Assembly (NCBI GenBank): GCA_005792355.1
Contig: SXSC01000261.1
Span: forward strand, 1-45,514
From: Opitutaceae bacterium
GTDB lineage: Bacteria > Verrucomicrobiota > Verrucomicrobiia > Opitutales > Opitutaceae
DNA: 45,514 nucleotides
Direction of reading: 5' to 3'
The notes beneath the pieces were generated by a model. The model ran no database searches. It was given only the letters and a program-made list of their open reading frames with translations, and was not told the DNA's origin. This document shows positions 29,464-42,200 of the stretch, piece by piece. Positions within the stretch are counted from its first letter, which is position 1. Each line of letters opens with the position of its first letter. A program made the position numbers and the translations under genes.

Positions 29464-30342
29464 ATGGCTGCACTTGCGAAAGACAAAGTTCTCCTCGGCG
29501 CCGCACTGCTGGTCGCGCTGGGTTCGGCGGGCGGTTTCGGAACGCTGGCCCTGCGGCACCAAGCGGTGCCGGGTGGACAGTTGCCCCAGGTGGTCCTTGC
29601 AGCAACGCCCTACGCCGCGATCGCGCCGGATGCGCCCCCGATCAAGACGGAGACCTGGGCCCAACCGGTGTCGCAAAGCCGCGGCCGGGACTGGGTCTAT
29701 GATGCGTTCACGCCGCCGGAGATTTTCTACAACGCCCGATCGAAGCAGTTCACCGTGAAACCGCCGTCGAGCCTGCTCGATGAAGACGCGGTCGAGGCGT
29801 TCGGGGTGGAACTTGTGGCGGTGCGGCCCGAACCCTTCCGCCTCCAGCTGATTGGTTATGTCGGCGGAGAGGGCCACTGGCGCGGGACCTTCCAAAACGT
29901 GCTGTCTGGCGAGGTGTTTCTCGCTGCGGCCGGCCGGCGGGTGCCGAACCTGGCGCTGACGATCAAGCTGCTCGAGGTAAAACTGCAGCCGGTCGCGCTG
30001 GCCGACAGCATGACGACCCGGCAGCGCGTCGCGACCGCGGTCGTGCGCGACGAAAAGGCCGGCCGCGACATCACGCTCACCCATCGCGAACGACATTTCA
30101 CGGGCACGGTCTTTGCGTTTGTGGCCGAGACCGGCGAATCCGCCGCCCGCGAGGTCCGCACCGGCGACGCGTTCAAGATTGGAGACGCGACCTACCACAT
30201 CGACAAGATCGAGACCACGCCACCGTCGATCGAGGTCACCAAGGAAGCACCGACGCTCCTGCAGCCCGACCGGCGCACCCTGACTCCGCGCGAAATCGAC
30301 CTCTCGGACGCCACCGGCGCACCCGGCACCAGTGGGCCCTGA
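29464..30342 (+). CDS. Amuc_1099 family pilus-like system protein
   Basis: 292 residues from ATG 29464. An earlier frame-compatible start at 29356 reads through spacer sequence and is rejected. One N-terminal membrane helix (KVLLGAALLVALGSAGGFGTLAL) is followed by a periplasmic body: DAFTPPEIFYNARSKQFTVKPP, FRLQLIGYVGGEGHWRGTFQN and a C-terminal FKIGDATYHIDKIETTPPSIEVTKE, which looks like a PilP/GspC-type beta domain. By order it is the Amuc_1099 counterpart, between the 1100 and 1098 homologues. A role bridging inner-membrane platform and secretin is a reasonable inference. The secretin gene follows by 50 bp. Confidence 0.8.
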   Translation: MAALAKDKVLLGAALLVALGSAGGFGTLALRHQAVPGGQLPQVVLAATPYAAIAPDAPPIKTETWAQPVSQSRGRDWVYDAFTPPEIFYNARSKQFTVKPPSSLLDEDAVEAFGVELVAVRPEPFRLQLIGYVGGEGHWRGTFQNVLSGEVFLAAAGRRVPNLALTIKLLEVKLQPVALADSMTTRQRVATAVVRDEKAGRDITLTHRERHFTGTVFAFVAETGESAAREVRTGDAFKIGDATYHIDKIETTPPSIEVTKEAPTLLQPDRRTLTPREIDLSDATGAPGTSGP

Positions 30343-30392
30343 ATCGCCCTCCCTTTTTTCCTGCTACCCTCGCTTCGCCACACTCTCCTGCA

Positions 30393-33194
30393 ATGAATAC
30401 TCGCCCCCATCCTGTGTCACTCCTCGTCGTGGTCACCGCTGCGCTCCTGCTGGCGGCGCTGCCGTTGCGCGAGGCGTTCGCACAAAATCCGACGGACACG
30501 AAAATTCGCCTGATGGCCGAGGCGCTGCGCGCCCGCGATGCCGGTGATTTGGCCGGCGCCCAAAAGGCCCTGGCGCAACTCGTCGCGACGTCCCCCGACG
30601 ACAAGGCCGTGCAGCGGCTGCGTTCCGAAATCGAAGCACAGGCGGCCGCCCAACAGGCCGCCCGGGCGCAGGAAGCTGCGGCGCAGCAGGCGGCGATGGA
30701 GGCGGCACGCCGCGCACCCGCACCGGCTCCGGTTGTTTTTTCCGCGCCTCCGCCCGCCCCGAGCGCCACCCCCGTGATGGTCGACGTGCGCATTCCCGAA
30801 CCGGGGCAAAGGGTGCCACCGAGCGCTCCCTCGGGCCCGACCCCGGAGCAGGAAGCCGAGGCCATCGCCCGGGCGGAGTCCGCCCGGATCAATCAACTTG
30901 TCGCCACCGGGCAGATGCAACTTGCCACCGCCCAGGCCCAGTTGCGCGCGAATCAGCCCGACGATGCCATCGCCACGATCGATGCCGGTCTCGCGGCGTT
31001 GCCGTCCAACCCGCTCACGCAGCAGCTGATCGCTGATCTCAGGCGGGAAAGAACGGCGGCGGTCGCGGCACGCGCCCAAGCCGCGTTGCCCCGGGGTAAC
31101 CCCGAGGCGACCCGGGCGGGCGCCATCAAGTCTGGTTCCGCCCTGGTGGACCCAGCCTTCTACGCCGACCGCGCCGCCACCGCGCAGTTGATCGCCAAGG
31201 GCCGCGCGCAGTACGTCGCCGGCGACCTCGACGGTGCGCAGGAGACTTTCCGGACAATTGAAGCGCGGGAGCCGGACAACACCGTGGCCAAGGGTTTCCT
31301 GCTGCGCATCGCCGAAGAGAAAACCGAGACCGGTATGCTCAATCGGGAAAAGACCCGGGCCCAGCTCCTCGAGGAAGTTGCGAAGAGCTGGCAGCGCCCG
31401 GGTATCTACCAGGAGCGTGCGCGGACCTTGGATCAGGCCGCCGCCGTCGCGCCACTCGCCAGGAAATTGAATGAGATCATCTTGCCGGCCGTGAGTTGGA
31501 CACGGGCGCCGCTCGGCGACGTCGTGGCCTCGCTCAGCGCGATTTCCGAGGAGTTTGACCCGGCGCCCGCCGGTGGGGTGAAGGGCGTCAACGTCGTGCT
31601 CATCGACCCCAGCAACAAGAACCCGGTGGTTTCCCTGACTCTCCGCAATGCCACGTTGAAGCGTGTGCTCGATTTCGTCACCGAGTCCATCGGCTATCAA
31701 TATGAAGTGCAGGCCGACGCCGTCGTGGTGCGGCCGGGCGGCGAAACCAGCACGCTGGAGACGCAGTTTTTCGCTGTCACCCGCGCGACCGTGCTGCGCA
31801 TGACCGGCATCGGCGGCGGCGGGCACGGCGCCGCAGCCCGCGATCCGTTCTCGCCGTCTGGCGACAACGCCACTGCCGGTTCCGAGGGGGGCGCGAGCAG
31901 TGGTGAAGCCGCCTCGATGAAAGCGTTTCTGCAGCAGGCTGGTGTGAGTTTCACCGTGGAGGGCAGCTCGCTGGCCTATGACGGCTCGGCGATCATCGTC
32001 ACCCAGACCGCGCGCAACAACGAGCGCATCCGCAACATTCTCGCCCGGTACAACGACGTCCGCCAGGTCGAGATCGAGGCCAAGTTCATGGAAGTGCAGG
32101 AAGGCGCGCTCGAGGAACTGGGCGTCACGTGGAATCTCAACCGCCGCGGCATCCCGCGCGTGAACCCCAACAATGGCGTGCCGGTCCTCGATGCCAACGG
32201 CCGCCAGATCTTCGACGCGCAGGAACTGTACACCAGCGCCGGCGTCAACCGTTCGCTGACCGGCGCGTTCCCCAGTACGTCGAACGCCAACGCGCTTGTG
32301 ATCAAGGACCCCGCCATCGCGTTTTCGGAAACCGATCCCAACCAGAGCGCGGGCCAGTTGCGCGTGCCGATTGCGCCCACCACCATTCCCGGTGGCGTGC
32401 AACTCGCCGCCACCGCCAATGCCCTCGCCAGTATCGTCGGCTTTGTTGGCGAGTTCGATGTCAACGCCGCCGTCCGCGCCCTTTCGCAAAAACAGGGCAC
32501 GGATTTGTTGAGCTCACCGAAGCTCACCGTGCTCTCCGGCAACCCGGCCACCATCACGGTCGCGCAGGAGCTGCGCTACCCGCAAAGCTACGGTGAAATC
32601 CAAAGCCAGGTCGGCACCGGCGCGGTCGCCGGTGGCCCCGCCGGTGTCACGATCACCGCAGGCACGCCGCAGGAATTCACCTCCCGCAACGTCGGCGTGG
32701 AGCTCAAGGTGACGCCGACGGTGGAGGAGGACGACTACAGCATCAGCCTCGATCTCAATCCGCGGGTGACGGAGTTCGAGGGTTTCGTGGAGTACGGCGG
32801 ACCGAGTGTCGCGATCTCCGGCACGACGACGGTCACGGTCCCGCCCGGATTCTATCAACCGATCTTCTCCGTGCGCGACATCACGACCAAGGTGACGATC
32901 TGGGACGGCGCGACGCTCGTGATGGGCGGCCTGACGCGCGAGGAGGTGAAGAAGGTGAACGACAAGATCCCGTTCTTCGGCGATTTGCCGCTCGTGGGCC
33001 GGTTGTTCCGGTCGAAGGGCGAGAGTGCGCAGAAGCGCAACCTGCTCGTCTTTGTCACGGCCAATCTCGTGAGCCCCGGCGGTTCGCCGAAGAAGCAAAA
33101 TTTGAAGAGCACGCCCGCGAACTCGCTCTTCCAGAATCCCACCATCGTGACTCCGGCCAGTGCCGAAGCGCGCACCCGGAGCGGAGCCAAGTAA
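30393..33194 (+). CDS. PilQ-like secretin (Amuc_1098 family type IV pilus outer-membrane protein)
   Basis: 933 residues. A signal peptide ends near REAFA (residue ~30). An Ala/Gln-rich, TPR-like alpha-helical part covers ~31-340 (LRARDAGDLAGAQKALAQLV, GRAQYVAGDLDGAQETFRTI). Secretin N-domains lie at ~360-600 (LRNATLKRVLDFVTESIGYQY). The secretin channel covers ~690-915: LLSSPKLTVLSGNPATITV, VGVELKVTPTVEEDD, LVMGGLTREEVKK and PFFGDLPLVGRLFRSK, then RNLLVFVTANLV. It should form a ring in the outer membrane. PilQ usually starts with AMIN domains; here the N-terminal repeats replace them, as in Amuc_1098. The giant Ig-repeat gene begins 18 bp downstream. Confidence 0.92.
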   Translation: MNTRPHPVSLLVVVTAALLLAALPLREAFAQNPTDTKIRLMAEALRARDAGDLAGAQKALAQLVATSPDDKAVQRLRSEIEAQAAAQQAARAQEAAAQQAAMEAARRAPAPAPVVFSAPPPAPSATPVMVDVRIPEPGQRVPPSAPSGPTPEQEAEAIARAESARINQLVATGQMQLATAQAQLRANQPDDAIATIDAGLAALPSNPLTQQLIADLRRERTAAVAARAQAALPRGNPEATRAGAIKSGSALVDPAFYADRAATAQLIAKGRAQYVAGDLDGAQETFRTIEAREPDNTVAKGFLLRIAEEKTETGMLNREKTRAQLLEEVAKSWQRPGIYQERARTLDQAAAVAPLARKLNEIILPAVSWTRAPLGDVVASLSAISEEFDPAPAGGVKGVNVVLIDPSNKNPVVSLTLRNATLKRVLDFVTESIGYQYEVQADAVVVRPGGETSTLETQFFAVTRATVLRMTGIGGGGHGAAARDPFSPSGDNATAGSEGGASSGEAASMKAFLQQAGVSFTVEGSSLAYDGSAIIVTQTARNNERIRNILARYNDVRQVEIEAKFMEVQEGALEELGVTWNLNRRGIPRVNPNNGVPVLDANGRQIFDAQELYTSAGVNRSLTGAFPSTSNANALVIKDPAIAFSETDPNQSAGQLRVPIAPTTIPGGVQLAATANALASIVGFVGEFDVNAAVRALSQKQGTDLLSSPKLTVLSGNPATITVAQELRYPQSYGEIQSQVGTGAVAGGPAGVTITAGTPQEFTSRNVGVELKVTPTVEEDDYSISLDLNPRVTEFEGFVEYGGPSVAISGTTTVTVPPGFYQPIFSVRDITTKVTIWDGATLVMGGLTREEVKKVNDKIPFFGDLPLVGRLFRSKGESAQKRNLLVFVTANLVSPGGSPKKQNLKSTPANSLFQNPTIVTPASAEARTRSGAK

Positions 33195-33212
33195 CCCGCC
33201 ACGACGCCCGTC

Positions 33213-36200
33213 ATGAAAACCATTCTTCGACGACTCTCGTCGACCGCCGCCGTTCTCACGGCGCTGCTCGCCGCGCCCGCAGCGCTGGCGGTGCCCACCA
33301 TCTCCATTACCGCGCCCGCCAACGGTGCGGCCTTGGGCACGGTGTCCAGCCCCACCGGCGTGACCATCTCCGCCACGGCCACCGCGACGGTCGGGACTTC
33401 AATCGTGTCCGTCGAATTTCGCGTCAATGGAGTCAGCATCGGGGTGGTTGCTGCCAATACCTCTCCGTCCCTTAATTGGGCGCCAACCGCGGCCGGAACC
33501 TACACGCTGACCGCGATCGCGACCGATTCGGGCTCGGTCGGCAACACCGCGACCTCGGCGTCCGTCATCGTCACGGTGACTGCGGCGCGGGTGGTTACGC
33601 TGGTCGCCCCGGCGACCGGGACGGCCGTGCCTACCGGCTCCACATTTTTCATTCGATCCACTGCGGCGATGACTGACGTCGTGGTGAGCAAGATGGAATT
33701 CTCCGTAAACGGCACGATCGTTGGCACCGTTAACAGTGCCCCGTATAATCTCGATCACACGACGACCCTGGCGGCCGGCACGTATGCCGTTTTCGCGCGG
33801 GCCACGCTCTCGGATAACACGACCACGATCGATTCTGCCTCCGCAAATCTGAACGTAGTTGCGAAAACCGGCGCTGCGCCCAGCGTCACGATCAATTCGC
33901 CCTCGACCAACTCATTTGTGGCGGTCGGGCAGGCGGTCACAGTCACCGCAATCGCGTCCGACGATGGATTCATTTCCACCAGCTCCGGCGGTGGCGTGAC
34001 GTTTTATGCCGACGGCGAGCCGATCGCCACCGATTTAACCGCACCCTACTCGGTCACGTGGACGCCGATCGCGGCGAAGGCCCATTCCCTCCGGGCGTTG
34101 GCGGTGGACGACAAGGGCAACCAGACGCTCTCGACGACCGTGACTGTGACGGCCGTGGCGGCCATGCCGACGGTCAGCCTTTCCGCCCCAACGAATGGTT
34201 CCACGTCGGCGGTCAGTACTGCGATTACGTCTACCGCCAGTGCGACGGCCAGCACCGGCAAGACGATCACGCAGGTGGCATTTTTTCAGAACAATACGGC
34301 GATTGGCGCCGCCGTTACGACTGCGCCTTACACGGTCAACTATACTCCGACCGCCGCGGGCAGCTACGCGTTCACGGCCCAGGTGACCGACAGCGCCGGC
34401 ATTACTGTGACCTCCGCCGCGTCCAACGTGACAGTCACGGCGGCACAGCCAACGGTGTCGCTCACCGCGCCAACCCTGGGGTCGACCGCCACAGTGGGTT
34501 CAAATGTGACAGTGACCGCGACGGCCACTGCAGGGACTGGAAATACGGTGGCGCAAGTGCAGTTTCTGGCCGGCGCCACGATCATTGGCACGGTTACGAC
34601 TGCACCGTATACCATCACGTGGGTTCCCACCGCGACGGGCAACTCCTCCCTGACCGCTCGGGTGCTCGACTCTGGTGGCAACACCGTGACGTCCAACGCC
34701 GTTACCGTGACGGTTTCCTCGGCGCCCTCGGTTTCGATTACCGCTCCGGCCAACAACTCCCCGGCGACGGTGGGTACCGCCGTTACGGTGACGGCAACCG
34801 GCTCTGCCAGTCCCGGTGCTACGATTACCAATATCTCGTTCTCCGCCGGAGGCACCGCCATCGGCGCAGCGGTGACCAGCGCGCCATATCAGGTGGCGTG
34901 GACACCCAGCGCTGCCGGCACGACCAGCCTCACTGCCACGATCACGGATTCGGCCGGGCAGACCACTACCTCATCGGCGGTAAGTGCGATCGTGGCCAAT
35001 TCGCAGCCGACCGTTTCACTGTCAGCCCCGAGCGCAGGCGCCGTGGTCACCCTTGGTTCAAATGTCACGCTGACGGCCACGGCGGCCGCCGGCAGCGGCG
35101 CGACGATCGCTCAGGTGCAGTTCCTGGTGGGTGCGGTCATCGTCGGCACCGACACGACAACCCCTTACACGCTCACCTGGGTGCCGACCACCGCGGGCAA
35201 CCAAAGCATCACGGCGCGGGTCCTCGACACCAATAACAACACTGTGACCTCGACCGCGATCACGATTACGGCGGCGGCCACCACCAGTGTAGCCATTACT
35301 GCGCCGGCAGCGAATTCGACCGCCACCGCCGGCACCAGCACGACGATTACGGCGTCGGCGACGCCGACGCTGGGCGCGACCCTGACTTCGGTCACTTTCT
35401 TCGCGACGCCCTCGGGTGGCGCCGCCGCGCAGATCGGAGCCGCCGTGACAACGGCTCCGTACACGATCGCGTGGACCCCGTCGGTGGCCGGAGCGTATTC
35501 GCTGACGGCAGTCGCGCTGGACTCCACCGGTACCAGTGTCACGTCGGCCGCAGTGTCGGTGACGGTGGCCAATTCGCAGCCGACCGTTTCGTTGACAGCG
35601 CCCAGCGCGGGCACGGTGGCCACCGTCGGCTCCAACGTCACCCTGACGGCCACGGCGGCGGCGGGCAGCGGCGCAACCGTCGCTCAGGTGCAGTTCCTGG
35701 TCGGTGCGGTCATTGTCGGCACCGACACGACAGCCCCATATACGCTCACTTGGGTTCCGACGACAGCGGGGAATCAGGTCATCACCGCCCGGGTGATCGA
35801 CATGAATAACAACACGGTCACGTCGACGGCCGTCACCATCACCGCCACCGCCACGACCGCTGTTGCCATCACGGCTCCGACCAACAACGCAACGGCGACG
35901 GTCGGCACAGCGACAACGATCATCGCCTCGGCTACTCCGACCCTTGGCGCGACGATTACTTCCATTACCTTCTTCGCGACGCCTCCGAGTGGTGCGGCGG
36001 CGCAGGTCGGGGTAGCGGTGACCACTGCACCCTACTTGGTTGCTTGGACCCCTTCGGTTGCGGGAGCCCATACCCTGACCGCGGTCGCGCTCGATTCCAC
36101 TGGTTCAAGTGTGACGTCTTCAGCCGTGGCCGTAACGGTAAACAACTCCGCGCCGACGATTGCACTGACGGCGCCGCTGCCTGGGGCGGTGGTCACTGCG

Positions 36201-39200
36201 GGAAGCAACGTCACTCTCACCGCCAACGCAGTTGCCGGTTCCGGCGGTGCCACGGTCTCGCAGGTGCAGTTCCTCGCCGGCACCAGTGTCGTCGCGACGT
36301 TGGCGGGAACCCCGGGAAGCGCGATCTACACGTTTGCCACCTGGGTCCCGGCTTCGGCGGGAAATTTCTCCCTCACGGCGCGGGTGACCGACAGCAATGG
36401 AAACAGTACGACGTCGACGGCGGTGAGTGTGACTGCCACGTCGTCAACACCCACGACGGCACTCACGAGTCCCGCCAGTGGCGCGAATATCGGGCTTGGA
36501 GCCGCAACCACTCTCACCGCCACTGCCACCGCCGGCTGTGGCGCGACAGTCGCGCGTGTAGATTTTCTCGCCGGTACAACGACGGTCGGCACCGCTTTGG
36601 TTCCTGCTGGCGGATCCTATTCATTCAGTTGGACACCCTCCACCGCCGGCATCACGTCTTTGACTTCCCGTGTGACTGACTCGAACGGGGCCATCGCCAC
36701 CTCGGCCGCTGTCAATGTGAACGTGATCGGACCCAGCGTCGTCGTGACCAGTCCGAGCAACACCTTGGTGCTGACCACCAACGCCTCTGTTTCGCTCACG
36801 GCCACTGCCACTGCGGTCGCTCCGGCGACGGTCAGCCGGGTGGACTACTTCGCCGGCGCGACACTGGTCGGTTCGGCCACGGTAGCGCCGTACACGGTCA
36901 CGTGGACCGCTTCGCCGGCCGGCCCCGTTTCCCTGACCGCGCGCGTTGTCGATTCCAACGGCGTCAGTGTCACCTCCGCCGCAGTCAGCGTCACGGTTTC
37001 ATCCTTTCCGCCGACCGTCACACTTACCGGCCCTGCCAGTGGCGCTTCGGTGGGCCTCGGTACGGCGACCACACTCACGGCGACGGCGGCGGCAACCGGC
37101 GGTGCCACCGTCAGCCGCGTTGATTTTCTCGCCGGTACAACGACGGTCGGCACCGCTTTGGTTCCTGCTGGCGGATCGTATTCGATCAGCTGGACCCCGT
37201 CGGTCTCAGGCATCACGGCACTATCCGCACGCGTCACCGACTCTAACGGCATTGCCGTCACCTCTGCAGCGGTGAACGTCAACGTGGTTGGGCCAACCAT
37301 TACACTTACAGCTCCCGCGAATGCATCGGTTCTCACGAGCAACTCCGCAGTGTCACTTACCGCGACCGCAGCTGCGGTCGCACCGGCGACCGTTAGCCGC
37401 GTCGATTACTTCGCCGGCCCGACCTTTATCGGTTCAGCGACTGCGGGCCCGACGTTTCCGTTCACGTGGACCGCGTCGCCAACCGGGAACGTTTCCCTCA
37501 CGGCGCGCGTGGTTGATTCCAACGGAATCACCGTCACGTCCGCTCCGGTCACCGTTACCGTCAACCTCGCCACCGCGACGACCGTGGCGCTCACGAGTCC
37601 GATTGCCGGTGCGAGTTTGCCGCTGAATACCGCAACCACGCTGACTGCGACGGCGTCTGCCAGCGGCGGTGCGACCGTGACGCGTGTAGATTTTTTCGCT
37701 GGACCGACGACGGTAGGCACTGCCTTGGTTGCCGCTGGCGGATCATATTCAGTCAGCTGGACCCCGACTGTCTCTGGCGTTTTTTCCCTCACCGCCCGTG
37801 TCACGGATTCCGCCGGCGCGATCATTTCTTCAAGTCCGATCTCGGTCACCGTCTCGACTACCACCGGTTCATCCGTGGCGCTCTCGATGCTCCCGGCCAT
37901 CACGGCGATTCCGGTGAATTCCTCCCGGGTGCTCACGGCCTCCGCGACCTCGGCTGCGGGAATCGCTTCGGTTGAGTTCTATTATGTCAGCGGTGGCCTC
38001 TCGACCCTGATTGGCAGCGATACCGTTCCGCCTTACACCATTGTTTTCACCGCGCCCAACGAACCCGGCGCCCGCGCCCTGCGGGCCCGCGCCATCGAGA
38101 GCACTGGTGGTGCGATTACTTCAACCGACCTCCCGATCAGCATCACCGGGCAGATCGGCGACGCCCCCGTGGCCGGCATCCTGACGCCGACCAGCGGCAC
38201 CTTCATCGCGGCCAACACCACTGTCACCATCACCGGCACCGCGACAGACGTGGATGGCGCCATCGCTGGCGTGCAGGTCTTTGTGAACGGCTCATCCACC
38301 GGGCTCGCCAATGGCGGTGTGGCCACTCAGAGCGGTGCGGCGTGGTCCATCGTCTGGACCCCGACGACCACCGGCACGTCTTCCATCTCGGCGATCGCGA
38401 CCGACACCACCGGCAATGCCGTCGCGGCCCCCGTGGTTGGCGTCAACGTGACCGACGGTACTTCGCCTGCCATCAGCATCAGTCTGTCGCCGCGCACCGC
38501 CGCCACCGCCGCCAGCGCCACTTTGCCGAGCGGCGCGGTCCGCAATTTCGTCGCCGATGCCACGGCCTCCTCCGGGCGCGCAGTCGTCCGGGTCGAGTTC
38601 TTCGTCGACGGCACCAAAGTGGGGGAGGACACCTCGGCTCCGTACACGTTGCGATACGTGGCGCCGGCGCTCGCGACCGGAGAGTCGTCGCGGACGTACG
38701 TGCTCTCCGCCCGGGCCACCGACAACGCCGGCTCGGCCCGCGATGCCCAGCTGCCGCTGCTGGTGGTGTCACCGATCGGTGCGCCACCGAGTGTCGGTTT
38801 GCTTACGCCGGCCAGTGGCGCCAGCACCTTTCCGGGCACGGTCGTCAGCCTGGCCGCCACGGCGGCGTCACTGGGTGGCACCATCGCCTCGGTGCAGTTC
38901 TATGTGAACGGGAGCCCGGCCTTGGTAAATAACGGCAACGGCGTCATCGCGGCGCCGTATGTCTCGACCTTCACTCCGACGGCCGCCGGCACCTATGTGA
39001 TCGATGCCATCGCCACCGACGATCGCGGCAACATGGCGGTGTCCAATGCCGCGACGATCACGGCGGCCTTTTCCGTCCCGTCGATCGCCATCACGGTGCC
39101 GAATCCCAATTCCACCGCGCGTGCCCTGCCCAACGTGCCGATCACCCTGACCGCCGCCGCGACCGTGCAGGTGGGTGCCGGGGCCTCGGTGCTGCTGGTC

Positions 39201-42200
39201 GAGTTTCTCCTCGACGGTGTGCAGATCGGCGCGCGGACCACCGCGAGCAACGCCGCCCTCGGCACCTATTCCTTCAACTGGATTCCCCTTACGTCGCAGC
39301 TGGGCCCCCACGTAATCACGGCCCGCGTGACCGATACCAATTCGCAGTCCGCCACCTCGGCCCCGGTCAACCTCAACGTGGCGACCGCAGTCGGCACGCC
39401 GCCGGCCATCACCATCTCGACCACGCCCATTCCGGGCCTGGGTCTCCAGACCCTGTCGCAGGTCAACTTCCTCGCCAACGCGTTTGCGAACGGAGTCAAC
39501 ACCACGATCACCAACGTCGAATTCTTCCTCAACGATCTCAGCATCGGCCTCGCCTCGCGCGAGCAGGCGACGAATCTCTTCCGCCTGGCCTACGACTTCA
39601 GCCGCATCGATTTCGCCAGCGCCCCGGTCAACCCGAACAATCCGGCGCAGTATCTATTGCCGCTCTACGCGATCGCCCGCGACAGCAACAACAACCAGAC
39701 CGTCTCCGCGACCTCCAACCTGTCGATCAACGCCGCGACCAGCGCGGTGCCGGCCATCACGCTGACCTCCCTCACCCCGACCACGGTCACGCAGGCGACC
39801 CAGGTGTTCATCCTGCCGACCTTCGGCGACAGCGATGGCACCGTGACGCAAATCCAGCTCTACGCCAACGGCGTCGCGGTGCAGACCCTCGGCAATCCCG
39901 TCTCGAACCAGAGTCTCTTCACTTACAACGCCGGCACGCCGGGCCGCTTCAACCTCTTCGCGGTCGCGACCGACGACACCGGCAACACCGCGATTTCCTC
40001 GCCGGCCATTGTCGTCCAGGTCAACGCGGTCAACGCCCCCGACACGACCCTGACCCGTCCGGCCACCGCCTCGTCGACCACGACCGTCAATGCGCCGGTC
40101 TTTCTCGAGGGCACGGCGCGGGCCACCGGCACGACGTTGATCCCCACGCTGGCCTTCATCGCCACCGGCAGCAGCGGCACCCGCCAGCAGATCAACGGCG
40201 CCCGGGTCGGCACGACCACCACCTATCGGGCGATCTGGAACCCCACGACGGCGGACGTCTATTCCCTCGTCACGCAGGCGACCGTGGCCGGCGTGCAAAG
40301 CACCAGCACAATCTCCCGCAATGTGGTCGTCAACGAGCTCATCGGCATTGCGCCCACCATTAGTATCAGCGTCCCGGGTACGGTCACGACGGTGTCCGCG
40401 GCCAACCTCACCGCCACCGCCGCGGACTCCGACGGTTCGGTCATCGGGGTCGAGTTCTTCGTCAACCGCAACACGATCGGGCAGGCCGAACGCGACCAGC
40501 TCACCAACACGTGGCGCCTGTCCACCTCGTTTGTCGGACTGCCACCGGGCTCCACTGAGGTCGTGGCCCGGGCGACCGACAACTCCGGCAATGTCGCGGC
40601 CTCCGGCACGTCGTTCATCAACCTCGTCGCCGCGTCCAGCATCGCGCCCTCGATCACGTTGACGCCCTCGACGACGAATGCGGCGTTCAACCGCCAGGTG
40701 CAGTTGCGGGCCAACGCCCGGGACAGTGATGGCACGGTCACCTCGGTCCAGTATTTCGCCAACGGTACGAGCCTGGGCTCCACCGGCAACTCCGGCACCA
40801 GCTTTCAGGTGAGTTGGACACCCAACGCGTCGGGGACGTTCAGCGTGTACGGGGTGGCGACGGATAACACGGGTAACCTCATAGTTTCTCCCACGGTGCA
40901 GATCGTCGTCCGGCGCAACAATCCGGTGCTCGAAGACGCCGCCTTCATCCTGCAAACGTACCAGGACATCGCGAACACCACGAACATCAATCCGCTGGTC
41001 TTCGACGACCTCGACACGCGCCTGTCCTCGGGGGCCCTGACGCGTGCGGATTTTGTGGCGTCGCTCGTCATTGATCCGGCGTTCGTCGCGCCGGTAAACA
41101 CGCTCGCGACGTATTATGTGCTGATGGGTCAGTGGCCGACGCCCGCCAATTACGCGTCCGTCCTGAATACGACGCGCAATAACGGCCTGGCTGGGGCGGT
41201 CGGCGGGCCGGGGCAGGGGCAGGGAACCATTCTCGGCTCGAATGAGTATTTCGCCAAGTTTGGCGTGATTCCGACGAACCAGCTGCTCGACAGCCCGATC
41301 AGCGTCCTGCCGGCCGAGTTGTTTCTCAACCGGCTGCACGAGAGCGCGGGTCTGCCGCCGCCCACCGCGCTGAATCGCGTGCAGTTCCGCAGTTTCAACC
41401 AGGTCAACCTCGCCCAGGGCCGTGGCTATGCGAATGTCGGATTGCAGACGGCACTTGCGGAATTCGTCACCAACACCAATTCGACCAACACGGCGCTGTT
41501 CAAGCGCGCCCGCGCCGCCGCCCTGTTCTATCAGCTCGCGCGCCCGCCGGTGACGATGACGGTAGACGAGATTACGACCAAGGTGAATGCGCTGGCGCTC
41601 CTGGTGGATGACAAGGCGGTGGTCGATGCGGTGCTGCGTGACGTGCTCTATGCCTACCGCTACGTCACAATCAACAAGCATCCGGCCTCGTTGACGGTGT
41701 CGCCGCGCTCGGGCGCGATCTTCACGGTGGAAGCCATCGGTTCGCCGCCGCTGGCCTACCAGTGGTTGCTCAACGGTTCGCCCGTCCCCGGTGCCACCAA
41801 CTCGTTCCTGAGTCTGACCAATGTCTCGACCAGTAATGTCGGCGCTTATACGGTGGCGATTACGAGCACCGCCGCGACCGCCACCAGCGATCCGGCCACC
41901 CTGACGCTCTCCGCCATCCCAACGCGCCTGGCCAACATCTCCACGCGCGGGGTCACGAGCGGCGGGGCCAACACCCTCATTGGGGGGTTCGTCGTCACCG
42001 GCACGGCCGCTCAGACGCGCCAGGTGCTGATCCGGGTCGTGGGCCCAACCCTGGGTGACGCGCCGTTCAACGTCGCCGGCACGCTGGCCAATCCCAGCCT
42101 CGAACTTTTTGCGGGCACCAACCGGAATCCGGTTTTGGCCAACGACAATTGGGGCGCCCAAGCCGCGGGCCCCGCGCAGGTGACCCTGATTCAACAGGCG

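Noticed and set aside
30417-32489. 690-codon minus-strand frame opposite the secretin
   Set aside because: Antisense to conserved secretin motifs; low-complexity Gly/Arg composition only.
25668-33194. Conventional type IV pilus or type II secretion operon
   Set aside because: There are no separate PilN/O/P genes, pilins or ATPase. The fused PilM/N protein, the 370- and 292-residue single-helix proteins and the gene order fit the Amuc_1098-1102 set better.
39654-42194. 846-codon minus-strand frame inside the giant Ig gene
   Set aside because: It is antisense to well-defined Ig, helical and C-terminal repeats, is Arg/Gly/Asp-rich and has no motif. Long open antisense frames are expected at this GC content.
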